From contig NZ_BLPI01000001.1 in assembly GCF_019649015.1 (NCBI RefSeq), positions 763,501 through 827,500 on the forward strand: a stretch of DNA of 64,000 nucleotides, written 5' to 3'. This document shows positions 26,248-35,176 of the stretch, piece by piece. Numbering within the stretch: position 1 is the stretch's first letter; every line of letters begins with the position of its first letter. The stretch is from Agarivorans litoreus. Lineage in GTDB: Bacteria; Pseudomonadota; Gammaproteobacteria; Enterobacterales; Celerinatantimonadaceae. Both the position numbers and the translations under genes were made by a program. Under the pieces are notes generated by a model that made no database searches, was not told the DNA's origin, and worked only from the letters and a program-made list of their open reading frames with translations.

Positions 26248-29115
26248 TTACAATGCAAGTTCTTGAACTGGCATACCTATTTTCTGTAGCTCTGGAAGTA
26301 GTTGCTGTTTATCGCCCACTACCACCACTATCATTTCTTCTGGTGAGAAGTACTTCGCCGCCAATTGCTGCAATTCAGCTTGGCTAATATTGGCGGTAAT
26401 TTGATTCTGGGTAGCGACAAACTCTGGCCCCAAATCAAAGGTCAACATTTGCATCAAAAATGAAGCTTTCTGCGATGGTGTTGCATAGGCCAGAGCCTCC
26501 TGCTGGGAGACTGCGCTGCGCATATATGCCAGCTCTTCATCGCTTGGGCCACTTTTTGAGTAAGCTTCTAGCTCAGCCAATAACTCTCGAATAGCCGAAG
26601 CCGTGGCATCTTGTCGCACATCGGTTGAGATAACAAAACTACCGCTATCTTTAAAACCGCCAAATCCACTACTTACGCCATAGGTATAACCTTTGTCTTC
26701 TCGCAAGTTCATGTTAATTCGACTATTAAAGTTTCCGCCAAAATTAAAGTTCATCAAGTTAGCTTTAAAATACTCACCGGTAGCATCGTAAGGCATCGCT
26801 AAACGGCCAATCCGAATCACCGATTGAACCGCACCCGGCTTATCGAGCAGGTAAATGGTGTTGTTATCGGCAGAAGGTTTCGCCGTTAAATGAGCTGCCT
26901 TACTCGCCTCGCCTTGCCATTCTTTTTGTAAAGGCTGCAATGCTTGCTCAATCTGTGTTTGCTTTAGATTGCTCACAGCAACCAGCTGGCTGCCGTTTGG
27001 TTGGTAATGCTGTTGCCAAAACTGCTTCACATCTTCTAGGGTAAGCGCAGCGACGCTATCACGACTTCCCCAGCTAGAGGTTGCTAGACGGCTACCTTCA
27101 CCAAAGAACAAGCTTTGACTAGCAATACTGGCTAGCCAATTTGGCTGATTAAATTTCTGCTCAATACTTTGCAAGTGGCGGGCTTTTTCACGCTCGAACT
27201 CGGCACTATTAAACGCTGGGGTTAATAAGCGCTGCTGCAAAATATCCAGAACCTGAGGCAAGCTCTCGGTTAATGAAGACAGACTAATATTTTGGCTATA
27301 TAGCCCGCTACTAAAGCTCACTGACGCGCCCAACTCGGTAAGTTGATCTGATATCTCAGCGGCGGTGGTTTGCTGGGTGCTTTGCATCAACATTTGCGCA
27401 GTGAACTTAGCCAAGCCTTCTTTGCCTTTGGGCTCTGAAATACTGCCGCCAGGTAACCTGAACTGCAAGGTAACTGTAGGCGTTGGTTGCTCAGAGGTGC
27501 CTAATACTTGTAAGCCATTAGTTAACTCTGCATGCCATAACTCAGGCAATTTAACTGCCACAGCTGGGCCAGAAGGCGGCTCAATGCTACGGTCAAAGTT
27601 ATCTTTCACTTCGCGCAGTGCTAGCTCACTGTCATCAATGTGCTGCTGCTCAGGCAGAGTACGAGGAGCAGGTGTAAAGTTGTCTTCGCCAGCTATTAAC
27701 TGAGTTTGCCCTTTGGGTACCACACTCATCACCACCCTAGGTTTACCTATGATGTAATGCTGATAAGCCTCTTGTACCTGTTGATCATTTACATTTTGAA
27801 ACTGTTGCAATACTTCACTGATATATAAAGGCTGTTCAAAGAAGGTTTCACCAAAGGCAAGCTGAGTGACTACATCAGAGACACTTTCTAAGCTATAAAT
27901 AGTTGAAGCTTTAAGCGATGAGCGAACACGTTGTAAATCTTCTGCGCTTACTCCGCGCTCAGCAAAATCGTTAATGGCTTGGTCGACATCTTGCTCCAGC
28001 TGGGCCAAGGTTAAGCCAGCTTGCGGATTAGCACGCACGTAAATCGACAATGTACAGGCCATTTCACGACAATAATGCGAGCTGCCCGCAGACAAAGCTT
28101 TACCTGATTCAACCAATGATTGATGCAGTAATGAGCTTTTGCCCCCACCTAAGATCTCAGAAAACATATCTAAGGCGACTTCGTCTTCAGCGCCGGCATA
28201 CACCGTTGGGTAGCTAATATAGAGCAAAGGGATATGGATACGGTCTTCTAGAGAAATATAGCGTGTTTCACTAAGCTTGGCTGGGCTTGGCGTAATTTTC
28301 GGGATCTCTGGGCCACTGGGGATCCCACCAAAATATTTGTTTATCCACTCTAGGGTCTGCAACTCATCAATATCACCACCAATGCTTAACACAGCATTAT
28401 TTGGCCCGTACCAACGAAGAAAAAATGCTTTTAAATCATTTACATCTACCCGATTTAAATCCTCTATATAACCGATGGGTTGCCATGAGTAAGGATGTTC
28501 TCGAGGATAAAGCGCTTCATCTACCCGCTCTGACAATAAACCATAGGGAGCATTATCGACTCGCTGCGCACGTTCATTTTTTACGGTATCGCGCTGGATT
28601 TCGAATTTTTTCTGGCTTACCGCTTCAAGTAAAAAGCCCATTCTATCAGCCTCTAACCACAGCACCTTCTCAAGCTGGTTAGCAGGAACAGTTTGGTAGT
28701 AATTAGTGCGATCTTTTGTAGTAGAACCATTCATGGTTCCACCCGCTTCGTTAATAATACGAAAGTGCTCTTGGTCTCCAACATGCTTAGAGCCCTGGAA
28801 CATCATGTGTTCAAAGAAGTGGGCAAAGCCCGATTTACCCGGCTCTTCGCGGTTAGAACCAACATGATAAGTAATATCTACATGCGCTAAAGGCGCATTA
28901 TCATCTTGGTAGAGCAATACCGTTAGGCCATTAGCTAAGCGATACTTTTTGTAAGCTATCTGGATGTCGCTATTATTGGTCTGTGAAGTTTCGACTAACT
29001 CCACACCTTTGGGTAGCTCAACTGAAGAGTTAGGGTCTATCTGAGTACAAGCAGCTAACCACAGGATGCTAAGCACACTTAACCATCTAAGCACTATATT
29101 GACCTCTCTAATCAT
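26248..29115 (-). CDS. M16 family zinc protease, predicted lipoprotein
   Basis: The 955-residue protein has two M16 halves. The N-terminal half holds the inverted zinc motif HFFEH (His99, Glu102, His103) with a downstream KNERAQRVDNAPYG Glu region; the C-terminal half is a non-catalytic partner with GYTYGVSSGFGGFKDSG. A lipobox (SILWLAAC, Cys23) predicts membrane anchoring in the periplasm. A GTG seven codons downstream (29094), preceded by GAGAGG, could be the true start. M16 enzymes degrade or process peptides in a closed chamber. It lies between gshA and yqaA, ending the yqaB-yqaA-M16 set. Confidence 0.88.
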   Translation of the reverse strand: MIREVNIVLRWLSVLSILWLAACTQIDPNSSVELPKGVELVETSQTNNSDIQIAYKKYRLANGLTVLLYQDDNAPLAHVDITYHVGSNREEPGKSGFAHFFEHMMFQGSKHVGDQEHFRIINEAGGTMNGSTTKDRTNYYQTVPANQLEKVLWLEADRMGFLLEAVSQKKFEIQRDTVKNERAQRVDNAPYGLLSERVDEALYPREHPYSWQPIGYIEDLNRVDVNDLKAFFLRWYGPNNAVLSIGGDIDELQTLEWINKYFGGIPSGPEIPKITPSPAKLSETRYISLEDRIHIPLLYISYPTVYAGAEDEVALDMFSEILGGGKSSLLHQSLVESGKALSAGSSHYCREMACTLSIYVRANPQAGLTLAQLEQDVDQAINDFAERGVSAEDLQRVRSSLKASTIYSLESVSDVVTQLAFGETFFEQPLYISEVLQQFQNVNDQQVQEAYQHYIIGKPRVVMSVVPKGQTQLIAGEDNFTPAPRTLPEQQHIDDSELALREVKDNFDRSIEPPSGPAVAVKLPELWHAELTNGLQVLGTSEQPTPTVTLQFRLPGGSISEPKGKEGLAKFTAQMLMQSTQQTTAAEISDQLTELGASVSFSSGLYSQNISLSSLTESLPQVLDILQQRLLTPAFNSAEFEREKARHLQSIEQKFNQPNWLASIASQSLFFGEGSRLATSSWGSRDSVAALTLEDVKQFWQQHYQPNGSQLVAVSNLKQTQIEQALQPLQKEWQGEASKAAHLTAKPSADNNTIYLLDKPGAVQSVIRIGRLAMPYDATGEYFKANLMNFNFGGNFNSRINMNLREDKGYTYGVSSGFGGFKDSGSFVISTDVRQDATASAIRELLAELEAYSKSGPSDEELAYMRSAVSQQEALAYATPSQKASFLMQMLTFDLGPEFVATQNQITANISQAELQQLAAKYFSPEEMIVVVVGDKQQLLPELQKIGMPVQELAL

Positions 29116-29118
29116 TTA

Positions 29119-29550
29119 TTAAATATTCACAACTGCGTTGCCTAATGCCAACAGCAAAGCGTAACGAATCGCTTTGCCAATAAGCATGGCAATAGTGCTT
29201 TGCCAAACCGGAAGCTTAGCCGCGCCCGCAACAAAACAAAGCGCATCGCCAATTACCGGAGCCCAGCTCATGAGTAAACTCCAGGCACCGTATTTGACCA
29301 ACCAAGGCTTAGCCTTGGCTTGTTCGTTCAAGTTAGGTAACCAACTAAAATGCCTATTACCAAAGTAAAAAGCGCCCCAGCCCATAGCAAAGGTAACCAA
29401 GCCACCTAGGGTATTGCCTAAGGTAGCTACCACTAACAAGCTGAGCCATTGTTCAGGAACTTGGCTAGCTAAACCCAACAACACAACTTCTGAGCTACCG
29501 GGTAACAAGGTAGCCGATACGAAGGCGCTAAAAAATAAAACAACTAACAA
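29119..29550 (-). CDS. yqaA: YqaA family inner membrane protein (SNARE-associated/VTT-like)
   Basis: The 143-residue membrane protein aligns with E. coli YqaA: SATLLPGSSEVVLLGL at the start, GNTLGGLVTFAMG, then YGAWSLLMSWAPVIGDALCFVAG and GKAIRYALLLA. Start is a TTG 9 bp past the yqaB stop with AGGCGG upstream. The family belongs to the DedA/VTT superfamily; no substrate is established. It is co-transcribed with yqaB and the M16 protease (3-bp gap). Confidence 0.85.
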   Translation of the reverse strand: MLVVLFFSAFVSATLLPGSSEVVLLGLASQVPEQWLSLLVVATLGNTLGGLVTFAMGWGAFYFGNRHFSWLPNLNEQAKAKPWLVKYGAWSLLMSWAPVIGDALCFVAGAAKLPVWQSTIAMLIGKAIRYALLLALGNAVVNI

Positions 29551-29559
29551 TAGAACCGC

Positions 29560-30165
29560 CTAATCAACAAAATAATTCGCTGGCCACAAGTTTCTTACAT
29601 CAACCACCGCCATCCCGGCGGCTTTTGCAGCCGCTATGCCGGCATCAGCGTCTTCAAATACCAAGCATGCGTGCGGTTCTACCTGCATCAATTCTGCACA
29701 CTTTAAGAAAGTGTCAGGAGCTGGTTTATGGGCAGCGACGAGATCGGCACCAACAATCGCCTGTAACTTATCAGCTATACCTAATTTACTGAGTATCATC
29801 TCGGCTTGCTGCTGGCTCGCACCCGTCCCCACAGCCATCAGTTTTTCACCTAAAAAATGCTGATACACTTTAATTAAAGGTGTTGGCAGTATTTCACTAT
29901 TCACTAGCTGGTGGTAACACTGCTCTTTAGCATCAACCACTTTGTTAACATCCACCCCCTTTATATGGGCATCGGCAAGCAAGTTTTCAACTGTTTGTAA
30001 GGTTGGCATACCACTCATGGCTAGCATTTGCTCAGAGCTAAAAGGAATAGAAAACTGATCTAGAGCAGACTGCCACGCGTTTTGATGATGTTGCATGGAG
30101 TCAATCAAGGTTCCGTCCATGTCAAAAATAAAGGCGGCATAGTTTTGGTAATCTTGGAAGTTCAT
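29560..30165 (-). CDS. yqaB: HAD-superfamily sugar phosphatase YqaB
   Basis: The 201-residue HAD hydrolase has the nucleophile motif FIFDMDGTLID, motif II VGTGASQQ, a Lys in AAHKPAPDTF and the acidic motif VFEDADAGIAAAKAAGM. It belongs to the beta-phosphoglucomutase-like subclass; E. coli YqaB acts on fructose 1-phosphate. ATG 30165 is preferred over an in-frame TTG two codons upstream. It is the first gene of the yqaB-yqaA set; in E. coli these genes also sit between csrA and gshA. Confidence 0.87.
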   Translation of the reverse strand: MNFQDYQNYAAFIFDMDGTLIDSMQHHQNAWQSALDQFSIPFSSEQMLAMSGMPTLQTVENLLADAHIKGVDVNKVVDAKEQCYHQLVNSEILPTPLIKVYQHFLGEKLMAVGTGASQQQAEMILSKLGIADKLQAIVGADLVAAHKPAPDTFLKCAELMQVEPHACLVFEDADAGIAAAKAAGMAVVDVRNLWPANYFVD

Positions 30166-30171
30166 AATCAA

Positions 30172-30577
30172 CTCTGTATGTGGTCGGACTGAACGGCAGC
30201 CGATTTAGCCTGCATCATACCAATTAGCGACAATTTAACTAGAATATTTTATTAAGCGTGGTAACACCGGAAACCAGCAATTAAAGTTAGTTGAGTGAAA
30301 ACGAGTAATCTGTGTGAAGCGTAGCGAAGTTAATGATTAGCTTATGCCAATCGTACTAAGTAGCTGTTCATCCTATCTGGTTAAAATGCTCGATAACTAC
30401 GTTAGGATTTTTGATTGTAGAATAACTACTTATCGAAAAATCCTGGCTTATTCTCGAGTATTTTTCCTGCGTTATTTCTGAACACTTACTTAGTGTGATT
30501 GGTATTACTTCAATTTGTAAGTAATGAAGGTAAACTAAAAGTTCTTCAATTACTTAAGTGACCCAGTAGGTACAATT
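30172..30577. other. Intergenic region between yqaB and the small membrane protein
   Basis: About 400 bp. The right part is filled by copy 2 of the 162-bp repeat (30344-30505). The left 170 bp must hold the yqaB promoter; I see no gene or clear motif in it. Confidence 0.6.
30344..30505 (+). repeat. 162-bp foldback repeat, copy 2 (MITE-like)
   Basis: It is nearly identical to copy 1 and in the same orientation: left end GCCAATCGTACTAAGTA, right end TTAGTGTGATTGGTAT. Scattered single-base differences (for example AGCTGTTCATCC against AACTGTTCATTC) suggest independent ageing. It lies in an intergenic gap and carries no gene. Confidence 0.85.
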
Positions 30578-30745
30578 ATGGTGCGATTTTTCTTGTTGCC
30601 CTTGTTATTAACCATTTTATGGACACTGTTTCTATTCCACTACGGCTTAAGCTTTAAACAAGGTTTAAAAGGCTACTATTGGATTATTGGGATTAGCACT
30701 GCGTTAATAGGATTTTTCACTTTAATGATTTGGTTAACCCATTAG
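30578..30745 (+). CDS. Small hydrophobic membrane protein, function unknown
   Basis: The frame encodes 55 residues starting MVRFFLLPLLLTILWTLFLF and ending FFTLMIWLTH. It has two predicted membrane helices (about 3-20 and 34-52) separated by a short polar loop with GLSFKQGLKGYYW. A modest AGTAGG lies about 7 nt before the ATG, and a strong terminator follows 10 nt after the stop, which makes it look like a real monocistronic gene. I do not assign a family. It is convergent with oadB. Confidence 0.65.
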   Translation: MVRFFLLPLLLTILWTLFLFHYGLSFKQGLKGYYWIIGISTALIGFFTLMIWLTH

Positions 30746-30753
30746 CCAGACAT

Positions 30754-30784
30754 AAAAAAAGCTTGCCGAGGCAAGCTTTTTATT
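30754..30784. terminator. Bidirectional terminator between the small membrane protein and oadB
   Basis: AAAAGCTTGCC / GGCAAGCTTTT forms an 11-bp stem with a 2-nt loop and A/T flanks on both sides, so it can end both convergent units. Confidence 0.9.
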
Positions 30785-30797
30785 TAGCGCTTGAGTA

Positions 30798-31928
30798 TTA
30801 ACCAACTAAAGACAGCAATACACCCGCAGCTACAGCACTACCTAGTACCCCAGCAACGTTTGGCCCCATTGCATGCATCAACAAGAAGTTATGAGGGTTT
30901 GACTCTAAACCAACCTTATTTACTACACGTGCAGCCATTGGCACCGCTGATACACCAGCAGCACCAATTAGTGGGTTAATTTTACCGCCACTTAACCGGC
31001 TCATTAGCTTAGCCATAAGTACCCCAGAAGCAGTACCAATAGCAAATGCCACAGCACCTAGACCAAGAATACCTAAAGTTTCTACGGTTAAGAACTTATC
31101 TGCAGATAACTTAGAACCTACCGCTAAACCTAAGAAAATGGTTACTACGTTGATTAGCTCGTTTTGCGCAGTTTTGCTTAAACGGTCAACTACCCCACTT
31201 TCACGCATTAGGTTACCTAAACAGAACATACCTACTAAAGGCGTTGCTGCTGGCAAGAACAAAATGGTTAAGCCAAGTACTGCGATAGGGAAAACAATCT
31301 TTTCTCGCACGCTTACTGGACGCAATTGCTCCATTTGAATTTCGCGCTCTTCTTTAGAGGTTAAGGCCTTCATAATCGGCGGCTGAATAATTGGAACCAG
31401 CGCCATGTATGAATAAGCAGCTACCGCGATCGCACCTAGTAAATCGGGTGCAAGTTTAGAAGCGAGGAAGATAGCTGTAGGGCCATCAGCACCACCAATA
31501 ATGGCAATCGCAGAAGCATCAGCCAGCGTGAAATCAAAACCTGGGATCATGTTTAATAAAATTGCGCCAAATAGCGTCGCAAAAATACCAAACTGAGCCG
31601 CAGCACCTAACAATAACATTCTTGGGTTTGCGATAAGCGCACCAAAGTCAGTTAAGGCGCCAACTCCCATAAAGATCAGTAGCGGGAAAACACCCGTTTC
31701 GATTCCTACATGGTAAACGTAGTAAAGCAAACCACCTTCATCGTTAAATCCAGCATTTGGAATATTGGCCAGCACCGCACCAAAACCAATGGGTAACAAT
31801 AATAAAGGCTCAAATTTACGCACAATTGCTAAATACAGCAGTAGTAAACCCACTGCCATCATAACCAATTGTGCGGCTTCGAAGTTAGCTAGGCCGGTTT
31901 CTAGCCATAGCTTAGTAATTCCTTCCAC
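30798..31928 (-). CDS. oadB: Oxaloacetate decarboxylase beta subunit (sodium pump)
   Basis: The 376-residue integral membrane protein has about nine hydrophobic helices. It begins with the long family N-terminus ([15 protein letters not shown]), contains the conserved [19 protein letters not shown] stretch with the Asp that takes part in Na+ coupling, and ends [23 protein letters not shown]. It decarboxylates carboxybiotin and exports Na+. It is the last gene of oadGAB, 12 bp after oadA. Confidence 0.96.
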   Translation of the reverse strand: MEGITKLWLETGLANFEAAQLVMMAVGLLLLYLAIVRKFEPLLLLPIGFGAVLANIPNAGFNDEGGLLYYVYHVGIETGVFPLLIFMGVGALTDFGALIANPRMLLLGAAAQFGIFATLFGAILLNMIPGFDFTLADASAIAIIGGADGPTAIFLASKLAPDLLGAIAVAAYSYMALVPIIQPPIMKALTSKEEREIQMEQLRPVSVREKIVFPIAVLGLTILFLPAATPLVGMFCLGNLMRESGVVDRLSKTAQNELINVVTIFLGLAVGSKLSADKFLTVETLGILGLGAVAFAIGTASGVLMAKLMSRLSGGKINPLIGAAGVSAVPMAARVVNKVGLESNPHNFLLMHAMGPNVAGVLGSAVAAGVLLSLVG

Positions 31929-31940
31929 GTTCTCGCTCCC

Positions 31941-33716
31941 TTACGCGATGCTAAGCAGGACTTCGCCTACTGCAACGGCATCACCTTCTTTAACGAATAC
32001 CTCGTCAACAACCCCGGTTTTAGCGGAACGGATTTCGGTTTCCATTTTCATTGCTTCCATAATCAGCAATACGTCGCCTTCTTGCACCTTAGCACCAGGC
32101 TTAGCTAACACCTTAAAGATGTTACCCGCTAACGGGGCAGGTAAGGCTTCACCATTACCGCTTGCAGGAGCAGCGGCAGGAGCGGCAGGTGCAGAACCAG
32201 CAGCAGGAGCAACCCCATCGATAGAACCTTCCGGGCCAACGTCAACAGTGTACAACTGACCGTCTACACGCACCGAGTAAGTTTCTACAGCACCAGCTTT
32301 AGCTGGAGCGGCAACTTTTACGTCATCTGCGCTTGGCACAGGCTCAAAGGCATCAGGGTTGCCACGATTCTCTAAGAACTTAAGGCCAATTTGTGGGAAC
32401 AAAGCGTAAGTTAAAGCATCATCAATTTGATCTTCAGCCAGTGCAAAACCTTTTTCTTTAGCTAATTGCACAACTTCAGTCTCTAAGCGCTCCATTTCAG
32501 CTTCCAGTAAATCTGCAGGCCGGCAAGTAATCGCTTCTGCACCATCTAATACTCTTGCTTGTAGTTCAGCATTCAGCTCACCAGGTGCTTTACCGTATTG
32601 ACCACTTAAAATACCAGCAGTTTCTTTGGTAATCGTTTTGTAACGCTCACCGGTTAAAACGTTAAGTACAGCTTGGCTACCAACGATTTGCGAAGTAGGA
32701 GTTACCAGCGGGATGTAGCCCAAATCTTTACGTACTTTAGGGATCTCTAGCAACACTTCATCTAATTTGTCTGCCGCGCCCTGCTCTTTAAGCTGGCCTT
32801 CCATGTTTGTTAACATGCCGCCTGGTACTTGCGCGATAAGAATGCGTGAATCAACACCTTTAAGGCTGCCTTCGAACTTGGCGTACTTCTTACGTACTTC
32901 GCGGAAGTAAGCAGCAATCGACTCAAGTTTAGTTAGGTCTAAGCCGGTATCGCGCTCAGTACCTTCTAGCATCGCCACAATGGTTTCTGTTGGGCTATGA
33001 CCATAAGTACAGCTCATTGAGGAAATTGCGGTATCAATGATGTCTACGCCCGCTTCAATGGCTTTAATGTGGGTAGGCAAGCTCAATCCGGTAGTTGCGT
33101 GGCAATGCAAGGCAATTTCTACATCAGTTTCCGCTTTAAGGCGCTTAATCAAGGTTTCAGCTTCATACGGCTTCAATAAACCAGACATATCCTTAATTGC
33201 AATAGAGTGGCAACCAATGTCTTCTAAACGCTTAGCTAAATCTACCCAGTTATCTGTGGTGTGAATTGGACTAGTGGTATAAGAAATCGTCCCCTGGGCG
33301 TGGGCGCCGCAATCTAGAGCAGCTTTTACCGCCGTTTGGAAGTTTCGTGGATCGTTCATCGCATCAAAGATACGGAATACGTCCATACCATTCTTAACCG
33401 CTCGCTCAACAAAGCGTTCAACTACATCATCGGCGTAGTGACGGTAGCCGAGTAAATTTTGGCCACGCAACAGCATTTGCTGTTTAGTATTAGGCATGGC
33501 TTTTTTCAGCTCACGTAAACGCTCCCAAGGATCTTCACCAAGGTAACGGATACAGGCGTCAAAGGTTGCCCCACCCCAAGTTTCTAAAGACCAATAACCA
33601 ATTTGGTCGAGTTGCTCAGCAATAGGCAACATATCTTCAATACGAAGACGGGTTGCTAATAATGATTGATGCGCGTCGCGCAATACAACATCGGTTAATG
33701 CAAGTGGTTTAGACAT
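31941..33716 (-). CDS. oadA: Oxaloacetate decarboxylase alpha subunit (biotin carboxyltransferase)
   Basis: The 591-residue cytoplasmic subunit has an N-terminal carboxyltransferase TIM barrel ([44 protein letters not shown]), a central PYC/OADA-type domain, an Ala/Pro-rich flexible linker (about 505-530) and a C-terminal biotinyl domain. The biotin-accepting lysine is Lys557 in [10 protein letters not shown]. It transfers the carboxyl group of oxaloacetate to biotin, giving pyruvate; OadB then releases CO2 and pumps Na+. Confidence 0.96.
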   Translation of the reverse strand: MSKPLALTDVVLRDAHQSLLATRLRIEDMLPIAEQLDQIGYWSLETWGGATFDACIRYLGEDPWERLRELKKAMPNTKQQMLLRGQNLLGYRHYADDVVERFVERAVKNGMDVFRIFDAMNDPRNFQTAVKAALDCGAHAQGTISYTTSPIHTTDNWVDLAKRLEDIGCHSIAIKDMSGLLKPYEAETLIKRLKAETDVEIALHCHATTGLSLPTHIKAIEAGVDIIDTAISSMSCTYGHSPTETIVAMLEGTERDTGLDLTKLESIAAYFREVRKKYAKFEGSLKGVDSRILIAQVPGGMLTNMEGQLKEQGAADKLDEVLLEIPKVRKDLGYIPLVTPTSQIVGSQAVLNVLTGERYKTITKETAGILSGQYGKAPGELNAELQARVLDGAEAITCRPADLLEAEMERLETEVVQLAKEKGFALAEDQIDDALTYALFPQIGLKFLENRGNPDAFEPVPSADDVKVAAPAKAGAVETYSVRVDGQLYTVDVGPEGSIDGVAPAAGSAPAAPAAAPASGNGEALPAPLAGNIFKVLAKPGAKVQEGDVLLIMEAMKMETEIRSAKTGVVDEVFVKEGDAVAVGEVLLSIA

Positions 33717-33736
33717 TGCGTTAAATCCTCTTTTAG

Positions 33737-33979
33737 TTATTGGGCCTTCCGGTACTGTTGAACAGCAGCTGATATAGCGGCTACTACAGTGGCATTATTG
33801 GCTGGTTGGGGAGTTGCAGACGAAGTTTGCTTGGTTTCAGCAACTTCAACTAGCGGTGGCGCAAGTTTAGCTAAACCATTCACCGCAATAATAAGTAGCG
33901 ATAAAAAAGCGAATACGGCGATCATCCCGACCCCCATTAACGTTGCTGCTTCAATCAACAGCTCAGTCAAGTCCATCAT
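33737..33979 (-). CDS. oadG: Oxaloacetate decarboxylase gamma subunit
   Basis: The protein of about 80 residues has one N-terminal membrane helix ([21 protein letters not shown]) and a polar C-terminal part ending [16 protein letters not shown]; the gamma subunit anchors OadA to OadB. Two adjacent ATGs (33979, 33976) fit the family start (MDLTELL). An ATG at 33994 also lies in frame, but the only good AAAGG touches it directly, so the start is uncertain by five or six codons. First gene of the operon. Confidence 0.87.
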   Translation of the reverse strand: MMDLTELLIEAATLMGVGMIAVFAFLSLLIIAVNGLAKLAPPLVEVAETKQTSSATPQPANNATVVAAISAAVQQYRKAQ

Positions 33980-33994
33980 ATTATTAATCCACAT

Positions 33995-34330
33995 CCTTTG
34001 AGATTGGCGTAAGAATTACATGCTAAACAACAAAAATCAAACTAGAATTTTGAATAAATATTCAAAACCTTGGTATTGTTAACTTTATTTTGCCAATGAC
34101 AAAATCCGCAATTATACGCCACATCGCTCATTACACAGTTTAAATCGCCAAGCGATAACATTTAGTTAACAACTGTTTTACAGCTGTACGACAGCAGAAT
34201 TGATTAACTAATCTAGCAGCTTAGCTACCTCAAAAGTAGTAATCGCGATCACAAGAGATAGATTTTTAAGATGAATAAGAGGTGAATAGTGATCTATGGC
34301 GCTAAAGATAACAAAAAGAAGAAAGTAAAA
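33995..34330. other. Intergenic region upstream of oadG, after the tRNA genes
   Basis: About 330 AT-rich bp between the tRNA-Arg gene and oadG, both on the minus strand. It should hold the oad promoter. I found no convincing operator, hairpin or reading frame. Confidence 0.5.
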
Positions 34331-34407
34331 TGGCGCGCGTGGAAGGATTCGAACCTCCGACCGCCTGGTTCGTAGCCAGGTACTCTATCCAGCTGAGCTA
34401 CACGCGC
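34331..34407 (-). tRNA. tRNA-Arg (anticodon ACG), second copy
   Basis: The 77-nt cloverleaf has acceptor GCGCGTG / CACGCGC, discriminator G and encoded CCA. The anticodon loop CTACGAA within CTGG/CCAG gives ACG. The T arm GGAGGTTCGAATCCTCC is standard. It is identical in sequence to the copy at 34466-34542, 58 bp away. ACG is read as ICG after deamination and decodes CGU, CGC and CGA. Confidence 0.97.
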
Positions 34408-34465
34408 GTGGGGCATGACACAAGCCTAGAAGATAAAAGGCAATGCATCAAATAAAAACCGAAAA

Positions 34466-34542
34466 TGGCGCGCGTGGAAGGATTCGAACCTCCGACCGCC
34501 TGGTTCGTAGCCAGGTACTCTATCCAGCTGAGCTACACGCGC
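34466..34542 (-). tRNA. tRNA-Arg (anticodon ACG), first copy
   Basis: The same 77-nt sequence as the neighbouring copy, with encoded CCA. It lies 11 bp downstream of tRNA-Ser on the same strand, so the three are likely one transcript. Confidence 0.97.
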
Positions 34543-34553
34543 GTTGAAATCGA

Positions 34554-34646
34554 TGGCGGTGAGGGAGGGATTCGAACCCTCGATAGGGCTACAAACCCTA
34601 TACTCCCTTAGCAGGGGAGCGCCTTCGGCCACTCGGCCACCTCACC
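34554..34646 (-). tRNA. tRNA-Ser (anticodon GCT)
   Basis: The 93-nt gene has acceptor GGTGAGG / CCTCACC, discriminator G, encoded CCA, and an anticodon loop giving GCT (reads AGC/AGU). The long variable arm (TATAGGG...CCCTATC) is the serine class II hallmark. It is the first gene of the tRNA set upstream of two tRNA-Arg copies, a usual arrangement next to csrA. Confidence 0.97.
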
Positions 34647-34830
34647 GCGATTTCGGATGCAGATATTACTGCTTCCAAAAATATAGTCAAACCTTTTTTG
34701 TCACTTTTCTTTTGTTCGTTCAGCTTTCGAACAGTTAGCTATGTATTTGTTTAGCAACTGACTATAAAGCAATCATTCTGGCTAACCCGTAGTGATTTAC
34801 TAGTTGCTATCAATAAGCATTATAAGCCCC

Positions 34831-34859
34831 AAAAACAAAAGGAAGCCATGGGCTTCCTT
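34831..34859 (-). terminator. Terminator of csrA
   Basis: On the minus strand GGAAGCC / GGCTTCC form a 7-bp stem with a 3-nt loop, followed by TTTTGTTTTT. It lies about 30 nt past the csrA stop. Confidence 0.88.
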
Positions 34860-34889
34860 AAAGATAAATCGTGGCAATGTAAGGCTTGC

Positions 34890-35069
34890 TTAGGCGCCAG
34901 CACTTTTCTCTGCTTGGATGCGCATGTAGATTTCTTCACGGTGCACAGATACTTCTTTTGGTGCGTTTACGCCGATACGTACTTGGTTACCTTTAACACC
35001 TAATACAGTTACGGTTACTTCATCCCCAATCATTAACGTTTCGCCTACACGGCGCGTCAAAATTAGCAT
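34890..35069 (-). CDS. csrA: Carbon storage regulator CsrA
   Basis: The 59-residue RNA-binding protein begins [20 protein letters not shown] and contains [16 protein letters not shown], both diagnostic, including Arg44 of the VHREE RNA-binding element. It binds GGA motifs in mRNA leaders to repress or activate translation and is antagonised by CsrB-type small RNAs that the BarA-UvrY system induces; barA is encoded later in this window. A strong AAGGAG lies at correct spacing before the ATG. Confidence 0.98.
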
Positions 35070-35176
35070 TCACTATCTCCTTAAATTCATTTACTTGTTC
35101 TTTAGCGACTTATCTAAGCTATTATTTTTCTAATATTAAGCGTATAGACTAGCTTGTTTAAGCCAAAGAGTCATTA

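Noticed and set aside
34236-34255. A CRP-like site upstream of oadG
   Set aside because: Only TGTGA is clear; the other half (TTACT) is poor and the distance to oadG is about 260 bp.
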